From contig CAYNOO010000008.1 in the NCBI GenBank assembly GCA_964398865.1, positions 1 to 27,293 of the forward strand: DNA of 27,293 nucleotides. The letters are read 5' to 3'. Both the position numbers and the translations under genes were made by a program. The notes beneath the pieces were generated by a model. The model did not search any database, was not told the DNA's origin, and worked only from the letters and a program-made list of their open reading frames with translations. Each line of letters starts with the position of its first letter. Position 1 is the first letter of the stretch. This DNA comes from Phycocordibacter sp964398865 (GTDB taxonomy: Bacteria > Patescibacteriota > Minisyncoccia > Phycocordibacterales > Phycocordibacteraceae). This document shows positions 15,085-22,419 of this stretch, piece after piece.

Positions 15085-16101
15085 CTAGCGGCGTTTCGTG
15101 GTCATCGTTTTCTTGTAGGTTTCGAGGTGGTCAAGTGCGATGCCAGTGCCTTTCGCAACACAGAACGCTGCTTCGTCCGCTAAGACTGCTGTGACACCAG
15201 TGCGACGGAAAACTAACTCCGGCAAGTGACGAAGCTGCGAGGTGCCGCCGGTCATGATGATCCCTTTATCTATGATGTCGGCAGCAAGCTCTGGCGGAGT
15301 TTCTTGAAGCACTGTTCGTATTGCTTTTATCATCTCGCGAAGTTCTCTTGAGATTGCGCGCACAATTTCGTTCGTAGAGACAGTAGCAGTTCGCGGCAAC
15401 CCTGAAAGCAGGTCACGTCCTTTGATTGCCATGGAAAGCTCTTCTTCGACAGGAACGGCAGAACCTATGCCTATTTTTATGTCTTCTGCTGTTTTATCAC
15501 CAATCGCGAGGTTGTAGGTTTTCTTTATGTAGTCAGCAATCGCCTGGTCGATACGATTACCGGCACACTTCACAGAAGTTGAAGCAACGATGCCTCCTAA
15601 AGAAATAACTGCAACATCGATGGTTCCCCCTCCGACGTCCGCAATCATGTGACCGCGCGGCTCATGAATGGGAATGCCTGCACCGATTGCTGCAAGAATA
15701 GGTTCCTTAATAACGTATGCATTCCTAGCGCCAGCTTTGAGTGCTGCCTCTACTACTGCTCGCCTTTCCGTTGACGTTACACCTGCGGGCACTGACACAA
15801 TGACGTCAGGCTTGAACAAGTTCCAGGGACCCAAGGATTTTTTTATGTAGTAGCGGAGCATTGCTTCGGTAACGCGGTAGTCAGCGATGACACCATCTTT
15901 CATAGGTCTGTACGCAATGATGGACTCAGGCGTCCTCCCCACCATCTCTTTTGCATCCGAGCCTATGGCAAGAATTTTTCTATCGCCCACCGACACCGCT
16001 ACCACCGACGGCTCATTTAAGACGACACCGTAACCGGGTACATAGACAAGTGTCGTCGTCGTGCCGAGATCAATACCGAGCCTTGGAGAAAAGAATGACA
16101 T
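15085..16101 (-). CDS. mreB: Second, orphan MreB paralogue
   Basis: A 338-aa actin homologue of the MreB/Mbl family with intact nucleotide motifs: DLGTTTTLVY (from residue 11), DVGGGTIDVA and the adenosine loop MTGGTSQLRHLPEL. It is clearly distinct from the operon copy at 7659-8720, for example TTTT against TANT after DLG and GGTSQ against GGGAL. It has no mreC or mreD beside it and is flanked by unknown small genes. The N-terminus lacks the longer amphipathic helix of the first copy (MSFFSPRLGIDLG). An extended -10 (TGT-TACACT) ends 7 nt before its ATG. It may be a specialised filament, but its role is not evident from sequence. Confidence 0.93.
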   Translation of the reverse strand: MSFFSPRLGIDLGTTTTLVYVPGYGVVLNEPSVVAVSVGDRKILAIGSDAKEMVGRTPESIIAYRPMKDGVIADYRVTEAMLRYYIKKSLGPWNLFKPDVIVSVPAGVTSTERRAVVEAALKAGARNAYVIKEPILAAIGAGIPIHEPRGHMIADVGGGTIDVAVISLGGIVASTSVKCAGNRIDQAIADYIKKTYNLAIGDKTAEDIKIGIGSAVPVEEELSMAIKGRDLLSGLPRTATVSTNEIVRAISRELREMIKAIRTVLQETPPELAADIIDKGIIMTGGTSQLRHLPELVFRRTGVTAVLADEAAFCVAKGTGIALDHLETYKKTMTTKRR

Positions 16102-16108
16102 TTGAAAA

Positions 16109-16117
16109 AGTGTAACA
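16109..16117 (-). promoter_or_regulatory. Extended -10 promoter of the orphan mreB
   Basis: Minus-strand TGT-TACACT with 7 nt to the ATG at 16101. No clear -35. A leaderless mRNA is predicted. Confidence 0.6.
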
Positions 16118-16201
16118 GAAATAAGAAGAAAATGTGATTATTGACAAAAATAAAAGATATGATTAAATGCAACTTTACTTGATGATAAAAATACTTTGTA
16201 T

Positions 16202-16612
16202 ATGGGACGAGAAAAAATTGAAAAAGATTCGCCAGAAGATCACAACAGGAAGGCAAAGATAGCACATGGCGTTCAGAAGCTTATAACCGGCGCTGGAGGA
16301 TTAGTTTTTGGCGGAGCGTTATTTCTTGATGGAGCTGCACTTGCTATTAGTGGAGACACTCTCGGGGCGACAGAGGCGACCATCGGATTTATAGGTCATC
16401 ATCCCATAGAAAGTGCTGGCGTTGCCGCTGCTGGAGCTTTGGGGTATATAAAAGCAGGGCTGAAACGCAAGCAAGCTCTATTTGATAGAAATCAGGCGGC
16501 ATACGTATCAAAGTGGGGCGACTACAGAGCAGAAAAGACAGCTTGGCAGAAAGCGCCATACGAAAATCGAGGAGAAGAACCTCTCCCGCCTCCCCTCCCT
16601 CATCAAAGCTAA
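16202..16612 (+). CDS. Hypothetical glycine/alanine-rich membrane-associated protein (136 aa)
   Basis: Not recognised. A charged N-terminus (MGREKIEKDSPEDHNRK) precedes two glycine-rich hydrophobic stretches (about residues 27-52, LITGAGGLVFGGALFLDGAA, and 65-85, ESAGVAAAGALGYI), then a basic amphipathic helix and a proline-rich tail (EEPLPPPLPHQS). The pattern suggests a small membrane protein with a helical hairpin and cytoplasmic tails. A TTG start at 16196 is also possible; I use the ATG. It diverges from the orphan mreB and ends at a strong bidirectional hairpin. Confidence 0.7.
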   Translation: MGREKIEKDSPEDHNRKAKIAHGVQKLITGAGGLVFGGALFLDGAALAISGDTLGATEATIGFIGHHPIESAGVAAAGALGYIKAGLKRKQALFDRNQAAYVSKWGDYRAEKTAWQKAPYENRGEEPLPPPLPHQS

Positions 16613-16631
16613 AACTCTGACGGAACGAGAA

Positions 16632-16667
16632 CTAAAAAATCTGAAACGTGCGTTTCAGATTTTTTAG
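16632..16667. terminator. Bidirectional intrinsic terminator
   Basis: Perfect 17-bp arms (CTAAAAAATCTGAAACG and its complement) around a 2-nt centre, with A and T runs at the outer ends, so it ends in U's on both strands. It separates the rightward 136-aa gene from the leftward murA and overlaps the murA stop codon. Confidence 0.9.
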
Positions 16668-17938
16668 TTGCGAGAAATTGAAAGCCCTACGGCACTCAAG
16701 CGTTTTTCAATAGCTTCGTATCCCCTATCCACCAAGTTGGCATTTCCTACGTGAGACGTACCATCAGCAATCGCAGCTGCCAAGATGAACGCGAGTCCTG
16801 CCCGAATATCAGGTCCATCAATGTCACGAGCCTTCAAAGGAGTTGGGCCTTTCACTTCGGCGCGATGCGGGTTCCATACTTTTATGTCCGCTCCCATGCG
16901 CACCAATTCCGCCGTGTAATTTAAACGCCCGTCAAACACAGTTTCTCGGATAGCACTTTCCCCAATCGCTTGGGTCAAAAGCACCATCATCGGAGCCTGA
17001 GCATCGGTGGGAAAACCAGGGTACTCATGAGTGCGGAGTTTAATTGCACGTAATTCTTTCGGCGCACGGATAGTTACAGAATCTTTCTCCACGCTAAAAT
17101 CAACGCCCATCATCCGTAATGTCTCAAACAACGCATCCAAGTGTGATGGCACAATGTCAGTGACAGTTAGTTCTTCTCCTGCAAGAGCGCCAAGCACCAA
17201 GAAGGTTGCCGCTTCTATTCTGTCGGGAATGATACGAAACGCGGACGTTGGTGCAGTTAAGACGGAGGGGTGAATGATGATAGTAGGAGTACCCGCGCCT
17301 TCAATCTTTGCGCCACATGATTGCAGAAATTCAGCGAGCGCTACGATTTCCGGCTCCATCGCGGAGTTTTTGAGAGTTACCGGGCTCTTTGCGAGAGTCG
17401 CCGCCATCATGAAGGTTTCGGTTGCGGTCACTGAAACTATTCTGAAAAATATTTCACCTCCGGAAAGTCCGCCGGGAGCTGAGAGGGTGTATGAGTCACT
17501 GCTCTCCGAATACTGTGCTCCGAGCTTTTGGAAGCCTGAGATAAAAATGTCGATTGGGCGCTCCCCTATAACATCGCCGCCGGGGTGTGGAAACGTCACG
17601 CTTCCCAATCGTGCAAGTAGCGGTCCAATGAGAACTATCGAGGCGCGCATGGATTTTGCGAGCGTAGAATCCAAAACACTTCCTGACAGACTTTTTGCGC
17701 TCACCGTAAGTTCGTGACCCTGATGAGTAACGAACGCTCCCAAGCCCTCAAGAATGCGACCAAGCGAAGCAACATCAGCAATATCCGGCACATTCGTAAA
17801 CTTTGACTCTCCTTCAATAAGGGCTGCAGCCGCCATCACTTTCAAGACGTTATTCTTGGCACCATACACAGGCAACAAACCTTTGAGGGATTTCTTCCCA
17901 GCCAAACCCTCAATAGTGAACACGTTTTTCGAAGACAT
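16664..17938 (-). CDS. murA: UDP-N-acetylglucosamine 1-carboxyvinyltransferase MurA (Asp variant)
   Basis: Transfers enolpyruvate from PEP to UDP-GlcNAc, the first committed step of peptidoglycan synthesis. It is 424 aa from the ATG at 17938, typical. YGAKNNVLKV near the N-terminus is the substrate-binding Lys-Asn motif. The catalytic loop reads PGGDVIGERPID: the usual Cys (Cys115 in E. coli) is Asp122 here (codon 17573-17575). Cys is the residue alkylated by fosfomycin; natural Asp enzymes are active but insensitive. An ATG at 17956 is also in frame, but a TACAAT box starting 3 bases inside it points to the 17938 start, 9 nt downstream of the box. Confidence 0.96.
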   Translation of the reverse strand: MSSKNVFTIEGLAGKKSLKGLLPVYGAKNNVLKVMAAAALIEGESKFTNVPDIADVASLGRILEGLGAFVTHQGHELTVSAKSLSGSVLDSTLAKSMRASIVLIGPLLARLGSVTFPHPGGDVIGERPIDIFISGFQKLGAQYSESSDSYTLSAPGGLSGGEIFFRIVSVTATETFMMAATLAKSPVTLKNSAMEPEIVALAEFLQSCGAKIEGAGTPTIIIHPSVLTAPTSAFRIIPDRIEAATFLVLGALAGEELTVTDIVPSHLDALFETLRMMGVDFSVEKDSVTIRAPKELRAIKLRTHEYPGFPTDAQAPMMVLLTQAIGESAIRETVFDGRLNYTAELVRMGADIKVWNPHRAEVKGPTPLKARDIDGPDIRAGLAFILAAAIADGTSHVGNANLVDRGYEAIEKRLSAVGLSISRN

Positions 17939-17947
17939 CTTGAGCCT

Positions 17948-17953
17948 ATTGTA
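17948..17953 (-). promoter_or_regulatory. -10 box of murA
   Basis: Minus-strand TACAAT ending 9 nt before the preferred murA ATG at 17938. No convincing -35. It lies next to the heptad repeat element. Confidence 0.5.
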
Positions 17954-17960
17954 CATGACT

Positions 17961-18039
17961 CAGGTTTCAGGTGTCAGCTTGCTGGTCTCGGGTTTTAAGA
18001 TCCTAAAACTGGTACCTCATACCTGAAACCTGTAAGCTA
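17961..18039. repeat. Two-armed heptad repeat element between murA and priA
   Basis: Eleven units in an unbroken 7-bp frame. The left half reads CAGGTTT, CAGGTGT, CAGCTTG, CTGGTCT, CGGGTTT; the right half is of the complementary type, ATACCTG, AAACCTG, TAAGCTA. CAGGTTTCAGGT on the left is matched by ACCTGAAACCTG on the right. The last unit TAAGCTA ends 5 nt before the priA ATG. Confidence 0.85.
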
Positions 18040-18044
18040 ATGTC

Positions 18045-19976
18045 ATGTTCATCGTCCGTGTCATACCTATAGCGCGGGGGGTTTTCAGGGATCATCTGAC
18101 ATTCTTCTCTCGCGAAGAAATGCCGCCAGGAATGATGGTAAATGCACCCGTCAGGAATCGAAGTATTCCTGCACTTGTCATTGAATCCAAAGACGTGCGG
18201 GAGGAAAAGCTTGACCTTCGAAGTGCCCATTTCGCGTTGAAAAAGATTTCTCCGAAAGCGAAGCCTAAACGAGTACTCACCAGTGCATTCATTGCTGCAG
18301 CCAAAGACGCTGCGCTCTGGCATGGAGTGCATGAGGGCATCATGCTCTCCGCGCTTACCTCACAGCCGCTCTTGAATGCTTCAGGAAAACTTGAAACTGC
18401 ACCAGATCGGACTGTAAAGAACAGTCCGGAGCATGAATCAACGGCGCGGGCTGACTTATTGGTGTTGCAAGCGGAAAAAGAAGAGCGTGTGCGCACGTAC
18501 CGGAACCTTGCTCGCGAGTCGTTCGCGCGCGGAGCATCGGTCATGGTCATCGTCCCCACCGTCATCGAGGCTGAGCAAATGCACGAGAACCTGAAGCGCG
18601 GCATCGAAGACCATGTACTTTTGATGACCAGTGACCTCACGAACAAGAAACTGATAGAGACCTGGAACCGCTCTATCACCGACGTGAAGCCAGTCCTCAT
18701 TATCGGAACGGCATTTGCTCTCTCCGCACCACGCGGGGACATTGGCGCAATAGTAGTGGAGCGCGAAAGCGCCCGAGGATACAGAGGATTCTCGCGCCCG
18801 CACGTGGACGTCAGGCGATGTGCAGAATCATTATGCAGACGGCTTGGAGCTACGCTCATACTTGCAGATTTTCCGCTGCGCATAGAAACACGCTACCGCG
18901 TTGATGTTCATGAAATGGATGAACTCGCACGCTCCCAAGCGAGACCGAGTGGAAATGCTGGTGTGACTATTGTTGATGAAAGGAAAGATGACGAAAAAGA
19001 GCCAAATCAGAAACGAGCTACAAAGCGAGCATTTACTACACTCACCATTGAGACAAAAGAAAAGATACGGTATGAAATTGCGCGCGGCGGGCGTGCCATA
19101 GTCTTCGCAGCGAGACGGGGCATAGCTCCTCTTACTGTCTGCAATGACTGTGGCACACCAGTCACCGACCCCGATACTGGAGTGCCTATGGTTCTACACA
19201 AAACTACAGATGGAAACGTATTCATGTCACACCGAAGCGGAGCCGTGCTTCCATCCGAAACACCCTGCAAGACATGCGGAGGGTGGAACCTTGTGACACT
19301 AGGAATCGGCGTTGAGCGCGTAGAAGATGAGCTCGCCAAAGCTTTTCCTGATTCCCCTATCATTCCTTTCACAAAAGATAGTGCGCCGACGCATCGCACT
19401 GCCAAAAAATTAGCGGAAGAATTCTTCAACACTAAAGGCGCGATACTCGTAGGTACTGAGCGTATGCTCCCCTATCTTCAAGAGCCAGTGGAGATAGTAG
19501 CGGTGGCATCCGTCGACAGCATGCTCTCTATACCTGCATGGCGAGCGCACGAGCACACCCTTTCTATATTGTTCTATCTTCAGGAACACGCAGAGCTTGA
19601 ATTCATTGTAGAGACGCGAAAACCGGAGAGCGAAGTTATGAAAGCGTTTGCTTCGGGAAACCCTGCTGACTTTTACCGCACTGACATCGTGGAGCGAGAA
19701 CAGTACGGGTATCCGCCCTTTACTACATTCGTGGGACTCCTGTGGAAAGGAACAAGGGCGCAGGCGGAAAAAAACAGCATTACCGTTACAGAGATGTTTT
19801 CTGATACTGACTTAGTGGGACCACTTCCTCCCGTAGCTACAGGAAAAAACGAGTGGACCGCCAAGTCAGTGATTCGCGTGCCGCGAAAAAAATGGCCAGA
19901 CACAGAACTTGCAGAGAGAGTGCGCCAACTACCGCCAGACATTGAGGTTACCGTGGATCCGGATGAAATAGTTTAG
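18045..19976 (+). CDS. priA: PriA-like primosomal protein with degenerate helicase motifs
   Basis: Primosomal replication-restart protein by overall architecture, 643 aa. The N-terminal 3'-DNA-binding domain is visible (RVIPIARGVFRDHLTFFS, PGMMVNAPVRNRSIPALVI), as is a zinc module with C366, C369, C408 and C411, where PriA usually has eight cysteines. The C-terminal domain has YGYPPFTTFVGLLWKG. The helicase signatures are gone: the Walker A site reads LQAEKEERVRTY (no GSGKT), the DEEH box reads VERES, and the GRAGR arginine-finger motif is not found. It probably retains DNA or protein binding without ATPase. The TAAGCT box in the repeat element is 6 nt before the ATG. Confidence 0.85.
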   Translation: MFIVRVIPIARGVFRDHLTFFSREEMPPGMMVNAPVRNRSIPALVIESKDVREEKLDLRSAHFALKKISPKAKPKRVLTSAFIAAAKDAALWHGVHEGIMLSALTSQPLLNASGKLETAPDRTVKNSPEHESTARADLLVLQAEKEERVRTYRNLARESFARGASVMVIVPTVIEAEQMHENLKRGIEDHVLLMTSDLTNKKLIETWNRSITDVKPVLIIGTAFALSAPRGDIGAIVVERESARGYRGFSRPHVDVRRCAESLCRRLGATLILADFPLRIETRYRVDVHEMDELARSQARPSGNAGVTIVDERKDDEKEPNQKRATKRAFTTLTIETKEKIRYEIARGGRAIVFAARRGIAPLTVCNDCGTPVTDPDTGVPMVLHKTTDGNVFMSHRSGAVLPSETPCKTCGGWNLVTLGIGVERVEDELAKAFPDSPIIPFTKDSAPTHRTAKKLAEEFFNTKGAILVGTERMLPYLQEPVEIVAVASVDSMLSIPAWRAHEHTLSILFYLQEHAELEFIVETRKPESEVMKAFASGNPADFYRTDIVEREQYGYPPFTTFVGLLWKGTRAQAEKNSITVTEMFSDTDLVGPLPPVATGKNEWTAKSVIRVPRKKWPDTELAERVRQLPPDIEVTVDPDEIV

Positions 19977-19992
19977 AATAAGAAAATAATCT

Positions 19993-20838
19993 ATGAAAAA
20001 GATAGGAGTTATCGGAACGGGAATCATGGGAGCAGGGATTGCAACAAATTACCTAAAAGCAGGATATGAGGTTTTTGTATGGAACAGGAATCCCAAAAAA
20101 TTAAAACCGCTCATCGATGCCGGTGCCGTGTCACTTACAACACCGAAAGAAGTTGCTGAGAAATCTGACTTTGTGTTTGAAGTTACAGCGACTGATGAAT
20201 CCTCACGCTCAGTATGGCTCGGAAAAGATGGAATTCTTGAAGGGACATCTACTGAAAGCGTCTTAATTTCGTGCGGCACGCTCTCGGTGGAGTGGGTAGA
20301 AGAGCTTGCCGACGTAATCAAGCAGAAAGCAATGACGTATTTTGATATGCCGCTCACTGGAAGCCGCGCTGGGGCGGAAGGCGGATCTTTAGTGATGCTA
20401 GTCGGAGGAGATGAGAAAAAATTAAACGACATCAGAAAAGACCTAGAGCCCATAAGCCAAGAGGTTATTTATTTCGGAGCTACGGGCGCCGGAACGCGCT
20501 ATAAGCTCCTTTTGAATACGCTCCAAGCAATACATGTACTGGCTTTAGGAGAAGTATTGAAAATTGCGAAAGAGAAAGGAATGGATGTCGAGAAGGTTGG
20601 CAGTGCGCTTGCAGAAAGACCAGGAGGAACCGCCACAAAACTTGCGTGGCGCGATTATCAAAACGCGCCTGACGTGGTGAATTTTTCAATCCAGTGGATT
20701 GCCAAAGACCTTGCCTATGCAAAAAAGTTCGCTAGCGGCGAGAAGACTCCCCTTCTTGATGACGCACTCGCAAAACTACAAGAAGCAATTGGGAAAGGGC
20801 TCGGTGAAGAAGATTGGACGCGCGCAAACAAGTTTTAA
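19993..20838 (+). CDS. 3-hydroxyisobutyrate dehydrogenase-family oxidoreductase
   Basis: NAD(P)-dependent beta-hydroxyacid dehydrogenase, 281 aa. The N-terminal Rossmann motif is GVIGTGIMGAGIA, the substrate-binding loop is DMPLTGSRAGAEGGSL, and the catalytic lysine is in GAGTRYKLLLNTL. The C-terminal helical domain follows. The family includes 3-hydroxyisobutyrate, tartronate semialdehyde and glyoxylate/succinic semialdehyde reductases; the sequence alone does not give the substrate. It lies 16 nt after priA and may be co-transcribed with it. No Shine-Dalgarno is visible before the ATG. Confidence 0.88.
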   Translation: MKKIGVIGTGIMGAGIATNYLKAGYEVFVWNRNPKKLKPLIDAGAVSLTTPKEVAEKSDFVFEVTATDESSRSVWLGKDGILEGTSTESVLISCGTLSVEWVEELADVIKQKAMTYFDMPLTGSRAGAEGGSLVMLVGGDEKKLNDIRKDLEPISQEVIYFGATGAGTRYKLLLNTLQAIHVLALGEVLKIAKEKGMDVEKVGSALAERPGGTATKLAWRDYQNAPDVVNFSIQWIAKDLAYAKKFASGEKTPLLDDALAKLQEAIGKGLGEEDWTRANKF

Positions 20839-20840
20839 CT

Positions 20841-20925
20841 AGCTTTCAGCTGCCGGGTGCCAGCTATCAGCAGCATGTTTTTCATCTGAGAAAGCTGGAA
20901 CCTGAAAGCTGGAACCTGTAAACTA
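20841..20925. repeat. Two-armed heptad repeat element upstream of def
   Basis: Left arm 20841-20875: AGCTTTC, AGCTGCC, GGGTGCC, AGCTATC, AGCAGCA. Right arm 20891-20925: AAAGCTG, GAACCTG, AAAGCTG, GAACCTG, TAAACTA. The arms are complementary in type (AGCTTTC against GAAAGCT). The last unit TAAACTA ends 5 nt before the def ATG, exactly as TAAGCTA does before priA. Confidence 0.85.
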
Positions 20926-20930
20926 TAGTA

Positions 20931-21479
20931 ATGATTGACCCAATAGTCACCAAAGGCGCAAAAATTCTGAAGACTAAAATGAAAGAGGTACCCAAAAACC
21001 TCTTCGGAACTGCTGAATTGCAAGATATTATCAACCGCATGTCGGCATCTTTGAGAGAAACTGCCCACGGGGTTGCAATAGCGGCAAATCAGATTGGCAT
21101 CCCCTATCGCATCTTCGTTGTACGCGGCTTCGTTCTTGAGAATAAACAGAGGAACGAGATATCCGAGGAAATGGATGAAGATGAAGATCAGGCGTTCATC
21201 AACCCTAAGGTAGTGAAAATTTCTCGTAAGAAAGAATTGATGGATGAAGCGTGTCTCTCGGTACCAGGGTTGCACGGCACGATAAAGCGAGCCTTGCAGG
21301 CAACGGTGCGTGCATACGATATTGAGGGCATACGCTTTGAGCGCGGTGGTAGTGGACTCCTGGCACAGATATTTCAGCATGAGACTGATCATCTTGAAGG
21401 AATTCTCTATGTAGATAAGGCCACCGAAGTATCGAAAGTAAAAGAAGATGAAGAGAAAGTAGAAAAAACAAAAACGTGA
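20931..21479 (+). CDS. def: Peptide deformylase
   Basis: Metalloenzyme that removes the N-formyl group from new proteins. In 182 aa the three motifs are present: GVAIAANQIG (residues 47-56), EACLSVPG (106-113) and the HETDH box (150-154). Metal ligands are C108, H150 and H154, with E151 as catalytic base. Motif 2 is normally EGCLS; here the Gly is Ala107. It has a highly charged C-terminal tail (KVKEDEEKVEKTKT). It is paired with fmt, the enzyme that adds the formyl group. A TAAACT box in the repeat element lies 6 nt before the ATG. Confidence 0.95.
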   Translation: MIDPIVTKGAKILKTKMKEVPKNLFGTAELQDIINRMSASLRETAHGVAIAANQIGIPYRIFVVRGFVLENKQRNEISEEMDEDEDQAFINPKVVKISRKKELMDEACLSVPGLHGTIKRALQATVRAYDIEGIRFERGGSGLLAQIFQHETDHLEGILYVDKATEVSKVKEDEEKVEKTKT

Positions 21480-21482
21480 AAA

Positions 21483-21520
21483 TTTACCAACCTATACGAT
21501 TAATCGTATAGGTTGGTAAA
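21483..21520. repeat. Perfect 38-bp palindrome between def and fmt
   Basis: The 19-bp half TTTACCAACCTATACGATT is followed directly by its exact reverse complement with no spacer. It starts 4 nt after the def stop and ends 18 nt before the fmt ATG. There is no T run, so it is not a standard terminator; it could be an operator, an mRNA-processing hairpin or a mobile palindrome. Confidence 0.95.
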
Positions 21521-21538
21521 CGGCTATAAACGCACAGC

Positions 21539-22411
21539 ATGGCAAAGAAAATAAAAAACACTGATTTGAAAATGGCGTTCTTCGGAACGCCAGAATTCGC
21601 CACGTACGTCCTCAATGAGCTCGCGGAGGCAAATCTCACACCTGCGCTCATCGTTACGGTTCCTGACAAGCCGGCGGATAGAGGACTCCTCATGAAAGAA
21701 TCCCCCGTAAAAATATGGGCAAAGGAACATGACATAGACATCGCACAGCCTGAATCACTCGACGCCTCTGACCCGGAGGCTGAGATGCTCTTAAATAGCG
21801 AATGGGATATTTTCATCGTCGCAGGATACGGAAAGATACTGCCGAGCGAGATGCTTGCGATTCCTATTTCCGGCACGCTGAACGTCCATCCGTCGCTTCT
21901 TCCTAAGTATCGCGGACCCTCACCCATAGAGTCGCAAATACTTGCCGATGCAAAAGAGGTCGGGGTGTCCATAATCCTTCTTGATGAGGAAACCGATCAC
22001 GGACCTATCCTTGCCCAAGCCGCCATAACACCAGAGCCCTGGCCTTTCAGAAGAGAAATGCTTGAGAATCTTCTGTGGCATGAGGGCGGAAAGCTTCTTG
22101 CCGAATCGATTCCCCTCTTCCTAGAGGAAACCCTAAAACCCGAACCCCAGAATCATGCAGAGGCGACTTTTACGCCAAAGCTTAAGAAAGAAGATGGCCT
22201 CATTGATCTGTCAGGCGATGCTTACCAGAACTACTTAAAATTCTGCGCATACGAAGGCTGGCCAGGCAGTTACTTTTTCGCGAAGCGAGGGGATAAAGAA
22301 ATACGTTTGAAAATCACGGATGCGAAATACGAAGACGAGAAATTCACTCCACTGCGCGTTACTCCTGAAGGAAAAAAAGAAATGAGCTACGAAGATTTCT
22401 TACGAGGATAG
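21539..22411 (+). CDS. fmt: Methionyl-tRNA formyltransferase
   Basis: Formylates initiator Met-tRNA using 10-formyl-THF. The 290-aa protein has the N-terminal MAFFGTPEFATYVLNEL, the central formyl-folate-binding NVHPSLLPKYRGPSP (Asn, His) and DEETDHGPIL with the catalytic Asp. The C-terminal OB-type tRNA-binding domain is a little shorter than in E. coli (315 aa). It is probably co-transcribed with def unless the palindrome between them blocks that. It converges with pepQ, leaving 8 bp between the stops. Confidence 0.95.
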   Translation: MAKKIKNTDLKMAFFGTPEFATYVLNELAEANLTPALIVTVPDKPADRGLLMKESPVKIWAKEHDIDIAQPESLDASDPEAEMLLNSEWDIFIVAGYGKILPSEMLAIPISGTLNVHPSLLPKYRGPSPIESQILADAKEVGVSIILLDEETDHGPILAQAAITPEPWPFRREMLENLLWHEGGKLLAESIPLFLEETLKPEPQNHAEATFTPKLKKEDGLIDLSGDAYQNYLKFCAYEGWPGSYFFAKRGDKEIRLKITDAKYEDEKFTPLRVTPEGKKEMSYEDFLRG

Positions 22412-22419
22412 TAGTGCTT

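Noticed and set aside
17961..18039. CRISPR array or attachment site as an explanation for the repeats
   Set aside because: Units are 7 bp, contiguous and degenerate with no spacers, and no cas or integrase gene is present.
18092..18883. Long open frame (263 codons) on the minus strand opposite the priA-like gene
   Set aside because: Antisense shadow: Ser/Arg-rich product, no promoter or start signal, while the plus-strand frame has the PriA architecture.
20835..21392. 185-codon open frame on the minus strand opposite def
   Set aside because: It covers def, which has all three deformylase motifs, and runs through the repeat element; no independent support.
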